DNA from: JAMLHH01 sp964653095 | GTDB lineage: Bacteria > Bacteroidota > Bacteroidia > Chitinophagales > JADIYW01 | Assembly (NCBI GenBank): GCA_964653095.1 | Contig: CAZZEH010000042.1 | Coordinates: 1 to 19,898 of the forward strand | DNA length: 19,898 nucleotides | Direction of reading: 5' to 3' | Part shown: positions 16,818 to 19,898 of the stretch, piece after piece | How positions within the stretch are numbered: position 1 is the first letter of the stretch | How the letters are laid out: the number at the start of each line of letters is the position of its first letter | Notes under the pieces: model-generated | Databases searched by the model: none | The model's input: the letters and a program-made list of their open reading frames with translations, nothing else | Told to the model about the DNA's origin: nothing | Program-made: the position numbers and the translations under genes

Positions 16818-17741
16818 CTATTTCAGAATGATATTGAAATCAACCAGCTTGACAAAAACCTGAACTCTCTGCATAAACTCTTCTTTAGTTAGAGTCTTTA
16901 ATCTTTTCGGCCCAAAATCTTCCACACAGAAAGAAGCCATAGCCGATCCGAATATGACAGCTCTTTTCATGTTTTCAAAAGACAAATCTTTTGTTTTTGC
17001 CAAATGTCCGATAAAACCTCCTGCAAATGTATCACCTGCTCCTGTCGGGTCAAAAACTTCATCCAAAGGCAAAGCCGGAGCAAAGAAAACCTGATCGCCG
17101 TAAAAAAGCAGTGCACCATGTTCTCCTTTTTTTATTATAAGATACTTTGGTCCTTTTGCTCTAATAATTTTAGCAGCTTTTACTAAAGAACCTACTCCGC
17201 TCAGCTGTCTGGCTTCTTCATCATTAATCACCAGCAGGTCAATCATTGTAAGCACTTTCTCCAAAGCCTCAGGTGTCTGATCCATCCAAAAATTCATAGT
17301 ATCAAGTGCAATCAGCTTAGGTCTGCTTTCTAATTGCTCGATTACTTTAATCTGCAAATTAGGATCAATATTCCCCAATATCAGCATATCCGGATTTTTG
17401 TAGCTGTCAGGCAGTACCGGGTCAAAATTTGCAAGAACATTAAGCTCTGTAGCCAAAGTATCTCTGGAGTTCATATCAAGCCGATAGCGTCCGGACCAAA
17501 AAAAAGATTTTTCGCCTTCTTTAATTTGCAGACCTTCCAAATTAACTCCTTTAGCAGAAAGGAATTCAAGTTCTTCCCGATCAAAATCACCCCCAACAAC
17601 TGCGACAAGATTCATATCATCAATAAACATAGAAGCCGAGTGACATATATAGTTTCCGGAGCCTCCGGTAACTTTGTCAACTTTGTCAAATGGCGTTTCT
17701 ATTGCATCAAAAGCAACCGTACCTATCACTAATAAGCTCAT
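16818..17741 (-). CDS. PfkB-family carbohydrate/nucleoside kinase
   Basis: The 307-residue cytoplasmic kinase is of the ribokinase/PfkB fold. The N-terminal GGSGNYICHSA (26-36) forms the substrate lid region. The C-terminal signature DPTGAGDTFAGGF (231-243) contains the anion hole and the catalytic base D237. LALDTMNFW-like and LVINDEEARQL (169-179) are typical mid-domain elements. The substrate cannot be told from sequence: members include sugar, nucleoside and fructose-phosphate kinases. The gene stands alone, convergent with selD and divergent from the tRNA-Asn gene. ATG start with no Shine-Dalgarno and no exact TAnnTTTG upstream. Confidence 0.92.
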   Translation of the reverse strand: MSLLVIGTVAFDAIETPFDKVDKVTGGSGNYICHSASMFIDDMNLVAVVGGDFDREELEFLSAKGVNLEGLQIKEGEKSFFWSGRYRLDMNSRDTLATELNVLANFDPVLPDSYKNPDMLILGNIDPNLQIKVIEQLESRPKLIALDTMNFWMDQTPEALEKVLTMIDLLVINDEEARQLSGVGSLVKAAKIIRAKGPKYLIIKKGEHGALLFYGDQVFFAPALPLDEVFDPTGAGDTFAGGFIGHLAKTKDLSFENMKRAVIFGSAMASFCVEDFGPKRLKTLTKEEFMQRVQVFVKLVDFNIILK

Positions 17742-17761
17742 ATAAATTATTTAAGCGCAAA

Positions 17762-17794
17762 TTTGCTAAATTAAATACAATCTTCGTACATTTG
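17762..17794 (+). promoter_or_regulatory. promoter of tRNA-Asn
   Basis: TTTG (17762-17765), 21 bases, and TACATTTG (17787-17794) fit the Bacteroidota -33/-7 consensus. A start near 17800 gives a tRNA precursor with a leader of about 70 bases. Confidence 0.55.
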
Positions 17795-17871
17795 CATTCG
17801 CTTTTTGGACAGATGAAATTTAAATAGAGATTTCAACTGACGATAGCAACAAGTTCATTTACCAAATAGAT

Positions 17872-17945
17872 TCCTCCTTAGCTCAGTTGGTTAGAGCATC
17901 TGACTGTTAATCAGAGGGTCGTTGGTTCAAGTCCAACAGGGGGAG
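17872..17945 (+). tRNA. tRNA-Asn (anticodon GUU)
   Basis: The sequence folds as a complete 74-base cloverleaf. The acceptor TCCTCCT (17872-17878) pairs with AGGGGGA (17938-17944) with one T-G wobble. The D stem is GCTC/GAGC. The anticodon stem TCTGA/TCAGA carries the loop CTGTTAA with anticodon GTT. The variable loop is GGGTC, and the T stem GTTGG/CCAAC carries loop TTCAAGT. The discriminator G73 and U1-A72 pair agree with bacterial tRNA-Asn. CCA is not encoded. Its 3' part from 17914 on is repeated in degenerate form downstream at 18330 and 18775. Confidence 0.97.
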
Positions 17946-17956
17946 CATTGATAGTC

Positions 17957-17985
17957 AAGGGGTTGCACAACGCAATCCCTTTTTT
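17957..17985 (+). terminator. Rho-independent terminator of tRNA-Asn
   Basis: AAGGGGTTGC and GCAATCCCTT form a 10-bp stem (one G-T wobble) around ACAAC, followed by TTTTTT. It lies 12 bases after the tRNA and is copied in each downstream unit. Confidence 0.9.
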
Positions 17986-18037
17986 GTTTTGAGAATAAAT
18001 AAAGAGGAAGACAACTACTTTTATTAATTACCTACTT

Positions 18038-18045
18038 TAACTTTG
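18038..18045 (+). promoter_or_regulatory. -7 element (TAACTTTG) at the start of the first GIY-YIG gene
   Basis: TAACTTTG matches TAnnTTTG and is separated from the ATG at 18050 by four bases (TTCA). This is the same spacing as in front of mnmH, and it predicts a leaderless or nearly leaderless transcript. A -33 TTTG is not clear. The same element recurs at 18483-18490 before the second copy. Confidence 0.5.
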
Positions 18046-18049
18046 TTCA

Positions 18050-18331
18050 ATGCATTATGTGTACATAATTTATTCAGAAAGTACGGATAAATTTTATGTA
18101 GGTCAAACCGAAAATATCGAAAGACGTATATACTGGCACAATACCTCTGAATTTCAAAATTCTTATACTATCAGAGCAATAGACTGGAAGTTGTTTTATA
18201 GTATTACTTGTAAAGACAAAAAGCAAGCACTGAAAATAGAAAAGCATATCAAATCTATGAAAAGCAGAAAATATTACATGAATCTCAAAAAATATCCGGA
18301 AATTTCACAGAAGCTATTATCAAGATACTGA
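18050..18331 (+). CDS. GIY-YIG endonuclease-domain protein, copy 1
   Basis: The 93-residue protein is a single GIY-YIG nuclease domain, like the small UvrC-N-terminal-like/YhbQ proteins. The two signature strands are VYIIY (4-8) and FYVGQT (15-20). R25 or R26 matches the catalytic Arg, E64 in ALKIEKHIKS the metal-binding Glu, and KSRK follows at 71-74. No DNA-binding domain is attached, unlike phage homing enzymes such as I-TevI, so any specificity must come from the domain itself. The gene starts 104 bases after tRNA-Asn. Its TGA stop overlaps the first bases (GA) of the degenerate tRNA tail that follows. Function is unknown; nicking or cutting of tRNA genes is my inference from the context. 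An identical protein is encoded at 18495. Confidence 0.93.
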   Translation: MHYVYIIYSESTDKFYVGQTENIERRIYWHNTSEFQNSYTIRAIDWKLFYSITCKDKKQALKIEKHIKSMKSRKYYMNLKKYPEISQKLLSRY

Positions 18332-18390
18332 GGGTCGTTGTGCCGATAGCTATCGGCACAAGTCCTCCCAATCGCCATCGGGAAGGGGAG
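18330..18390 (+). repeat. degenerate tRNA-Asn 3' part, copy B
   Basis: After GAGGGTCGTTG (end of the anticodon stem, variable loop and start of the T arm of tRNA-Asn, as at 17914) the sequence enters a perfect 24-base palindrome (18338-18361, half-site TTGTGCCGATAG). It then returns to AAGTCC of the T loop, meets a second hairpin (TCCCAATCGCCATCGGGA, 18366-18383), and ends in the acceptor-like AGGGGAGC, followed by the tRNA trailer. No 5' half is present, so it cannot make a tRNA. Confidence 0.8.
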
Positions 18391-18401
18391 CATTGATAAT
18401 C

Positions 18402-18429
18402 AAGGGGTTGCACAACGCAATCCCTTTTT
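18402..18429 (+). terminator. copy of the tRNA-Asn terminator
   Basis: The stem AAGGGGTTGC / GCAATCCCTT with loop ACAAC is identical to that after tRNA-Asn, but the T-run is five T followed by C. It would end transcripts of the first GIY-YIG gene after the tRNA tail. Confidence 0.8.
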
Positions 18430-18482
18430 CGTTTCGGAAATAAATAAAGAGGAAGATAACTACTTTTATTAATTACCTACTT

Positions 18483-18490
18483 TAACTTTG
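18483..18490 (+). promoter_or_regulatory. -7 element (TAACTTTG) at the start of the second GIY-YIG gene
   Basis: This is the same element and four-base spacing to the ATG (18495) as in copy 1, conserved by the duplication. Confidence 0.5.
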
Positions 18491-18494
18491 TTCA

Positions 18495-18776
18495 ATGCAT
18501 TATGTGTATATAATTTATTCAGAAAGTACGGATAAATTTTATGTAGGTCAAACTGAAAATATCGAAAGACGTATATACTGGCACAATACCTCTGAATTTC
18601 AAAATTCTTATACTATCAGAGCAATAGACTGGAAGTTGTTTTATAGTATTACTTGTAAAGACAAAAAGCAAGCACTGAAAATAGAAAAGCATATCAAATC
18701 TATGAAAAGCAGAAAATATTACATGAATCTCAAAAAATATCCGGAAATTTCACAGAAGCTATTATCAAGATATTGA
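18495..18776 (+). CDS. GIY-YIG endonuclease-domain protein, copy 2
   Basis: The product is identical over all 93 residues to that of the gene at 18050. The nucleotide sequence differs at three positions: TAC/TAT for Tyr5, ACC/ACT for Thr20, and TAC/TAT for the last Tyr. All three are silent. The frame, start spacing and overlap of the TGA stop with the following tRNA tail are the same. The near identity means a recent duplication or gene conversion, while the silent changes suggest both copies are kept functional. Confidence 0.93.
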   Translation: MHYVYIIYSESTDKFYVGQTENIERRIYWHNTSEFQNSYTIRAIDWKLFYSITCKDKKQALKIEKHIKSMKSRKYYMNLKKYPEISQKLLSRY

Positions 18777-18835
18777 GGGTCGTTGTGCCGATAGCTATCG
18801 GCACAAGTCCTCCCGATCGCCATCGGGAAGGGGAG
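18775..18835 (+). repeat. degenerate tRNA-Asn 3' part, copy C
   Basis: It has the same make-up as copy B 445 bases earlier, differing at one base (G instead of A), which makes the second hairpin a perfect TCCCGAT / ATCGGGA stem (18811-18828). The first palindrome lies at 18783-18806. It is followed by the start of a third unit. Confidence 0.8.
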
Positions 18836-18846
18836 CATTGATAATC

Positions 18847-18875
18847 AAGGGGCTGCGTTGCGAAATCCCTTTTTT
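18847..18875 (+). terminator. diverged third copy of the tRNA-Asn terminator
   Basis: AAGGGG and TCCCTT still pair and are followed by a run of six T, but the inner part of the stem has changed (CTGCGTTGCGAAA) and pairs poorly. Similarity to the other units ends here; no GIY-YIG gene follows. Confidence 0.65.
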
Positions 18876-18944
18876 GTTTTTGATTTTGTAATTCAAATTG
18901 TAAGCAGCATTATTTCAGACTTCGAAATTTTTATTTCTTGCTTC

Positions 18945-18980
18945 CAAGGGTCGTTGTGCCGATAGCTATCGGCACAAATC
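18945..18980 (+). repeat. fourth, truncated tRNA-tail/palindrome fragment
   Basis: AAGGGTCGTTG leads into the same perfect 24-base palindrome (18954-18977) and a short AAATC remnant, but the second hairpin and acceptor part are missing. The surrounding gene-free stretch 18777-19162 holds tail C, its terminator and this fragment; the remainder (18876-18944 and 18981-19162) shows nothing recognisable. Confidence 0.7.
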
Positions 18981-19162
18981 TAACAGATACATTGAGAATC
19001 AATATGTTATAAAAGCTTTTACTTCTTTACTACTGCTCTATACAAGAAGTTCTATGTAAGCTAATTGTAATTAATAGTTAGAATCAAAAAGGATAAGAAT
19101 CCATAAGACAGCTTTTTAGTTAAATTCTTACTAAATTGAAGTACTTATAAAAACAGACAATT

Positions 19163-19582
19163 ATGACATTTCTCACAAAAAATTGGAATTTAGACAAAGA
19201 CTATGGCTTGCTTCTGCTAAGGATAGTTGTAGGCATAGTACTCTTATATGGCCACGGATATGAAAAATTGTCCTTAATTTACAGTGGTCAAAAAATAGAG
19301 TTTTTAGACCCTATTGGAATTGGGGCGGTTCCTTCGTTCTATATGGCTGCTTTCGCTGAAGGGCTTTGTGCTACCCTGCTGATTTTAGGGCTGTTTTCAA
19401 GATATGCTGCTTTAATATTATGTCTCAATTTTACAGTGATTCTCTACACCCACATCGCGATTTTTCAAGATTCATTTGGTGCATTAGAGCTTAGATACCT
19501 GTACCTGGCAATCTTCCTCACCTTGCTTCTAACCGGTTCCGGGAAATATTCTTTAGATCAGCTTATAAACAGGAGAAAATAA
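19163..19582 (+). CDS. DoxX family inner-membrane protein
   Basis: The 139-residue protein has four predicted membrane helices (about 15-33, 58-78, 82-103, 109-127), which is the DoxX layout. Family features are LLLRIVVGIVLLYGHGYEKL near the N-terminus and the polar FAEGLCATLLILGLFSRYAA leading into helix three. DoxX relatives include a subunit of an archaeal thiosulfate:quinone oxidoreductase and a mycobacterial redox-stress membrane complex; most bacterial members have no assigned role, and nothing nearby gives one here. ATG start; no Shine-Dalgarno and no clear TAnnTTTG upstream. Confidence 0.85.
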   Translation: MTFLTKNWNLDKDYGLLLLRIVVGIVLLYGHGYEKLSLIYSGQKIEFLDPIGIGAVPSFYMAAFAEGLCATLLILGLFSRYAALILCLNFTVILYTHIAIFQDSFGALELRYLYLAIFLTLLLTGSGKYSLDQLINRRK

Positions 19583-19680
19583 GCGGACATATATGTTTAC
19601 GGAATGATTATTTAGTTTACCGACGAAATTTTGTCGTGTATCAAAAAACTTTGCCATTAGGTGTAAGCATGCGAGTCAAT

Positions 19681-19869
19681 CTATTTTCTCAACCAGTTTG
19701 CTACCCTATCAATTAATGATTTTTTTACTGCCTCAGGTTTTGGCTGAAAAATAGTTTTTACTTTTTTTAATCCTTTCGGACCTTCAAAAATATTACCATA
19801 AAGGAAGAAGTCGGGATTAGATTCATATACCTCCACATCGCCCTCCCGACTTGTCCGGATTAGTGCGGT
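19681..19869 (-). pseudogene. short or broken minus-strand reading frame at the window edge
   Basis: On the minus strand 62 codons are open from just after a TAG (19872-19870) to a stop at 19683-19681. The text reads GDVEVYESNPDFFLYGNIF ... PKPEAVKKSLIDRVANWLRK, which has the composition of real protein. There is no ATG. A GTG at 19836 preceded by GGGAGGG could start a 51-residue product. Alternatively it is the C-terminal end of a longer gene broken by a frameshift, because another frame (LREIVAKIVR) is open just upstream to the window edge. I do not recognise the family. The surrounding 19583-19680 and 19870-19898 hold nothing else clear. Confidence 0.35.
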
Positions 19870-19898
19870 CTAACGATTTTTGCTACAATCTCTCTTAG

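Larger units (their letters stand above)
17946..18835 (+). mobile_element. two tandem 445-bp tRNA-tail/GIY-YIG units (putative selfish element)
   Basis: Starting on the base after the tRNA discriminator, a 445-bp unit occurs twice in tandem (17946-18390 and 18391-18835); I count about ten differences between them. Each unit holds, in order: a tRNA trailer with terminator, an AT-rich leader with a TAACTTTG promoter, a 93-codon GIY-YIG gene, and a degenerate tRNA-Asn 3' part. A third unit starts at 18836 but matches only through its terminator (about 18875). There is no integrase or transposase and no terminal inverted repeat. I infer a small tRNA-associated element whose only protein is the GIY-YIG nuclease; simple tandem duplication of a once-inserted unit explains the second copy. 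Confidence 0.7.

Noticed and set aside
17334..17732. 132-residue plus-strand frame inside the PfkB kinase gene
   Set aside because: It is antisense shadow of a well-conserved kinase.
18330..18390. A second functional tRNA gene
   Set aside because: Only 3' tRNA parts are present, with the T arm broken by palindromes and no 5' half or anticodon loop.
17872..18980. Classical tRNA-integrated genomic island with tyrosine integrase
   Set aside because: There is no integrase, and the repeated tRNA tails enclose only a 93-codon GIY-YIG gene.

Overview
The window looks like chromosome of a member of the Bacteroidota. The evidence is a CotH-type secreted protein ending in a type IX secretion (Por) sorting domain, a DUF2851 gene, an Mrp protein of the form common in that phylum without a C-terminal CxxC, AT-rich DNA, almost no Shine-Dalgarno sequences, and several promoter elements of the Bacteroidota form TAnnTTTG. 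Genus cannot be named from the sequence. Positions 9270-9369 are a run of 100 N, so this is a scaffold with an unresolved gap.

Layout. 1-390: tandem 156-bp intergenic repeats. 470-2170 (+): a protein with two phytanoyl-CoA-dioxygenase-like domains. 2241-5935 (-): a small secreted Spy/CpxP-like protein and a 975-residue CotH/lamin-tail surface protein. 6093-7376 (-): enolase. 7589-8791 (+): a long-chain/isovaleryl-type acyl-CoA dehydrogenase. 8792-9703: about 900 bp without genes, holding a terminator and a 100-bp tandem repeat broken by the N gap. 9704-11011 (-): DUF2851. 11143-12312 (+): an AAA/DUF4143 ATPase behind a strong dyad. 12315-14482 (-): a compact mrp - nifU-like - pyrF cluster. 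14715-16808 (+): selU (mnmH) and selD, abutting, which together make 2-selenouridine in tRNA. 16818-17741 (-): a PfkB-family kinase.

The most unusual part is 17872-18977. An intact tRNA-Asn(GUU) gene with its terminator is followed by two tandem 445-bp units. Each unit carries the tRNA trailer and terminator, a leader with a promoter placed directly at the start codon, a 93-residue GIY-YIG endonuclease, and a degenerate copy of the tRNA 3' part (end of the anticodon stem, variable loop, T arm and 3' acceptor strand). In those tRNA tails the T arm is broken at two places by short CCGAT-N4-ATCGG palindromes. The two endonuclease copies differ at only three bases, all synonymous. A third unit begins but has lost its endonuclease, and a fourth shorter tail fragment follows. 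I read this as a compact selfish element that uses, or once used, the 3' part of a tRNA gene as its landing site and restores the tRNA on insertion. That is inference from sequence layout alone.

The right end holds a DoxX-family membrane protein (19163-19582) and a small or broken minus-strand reading frame at the window edge.
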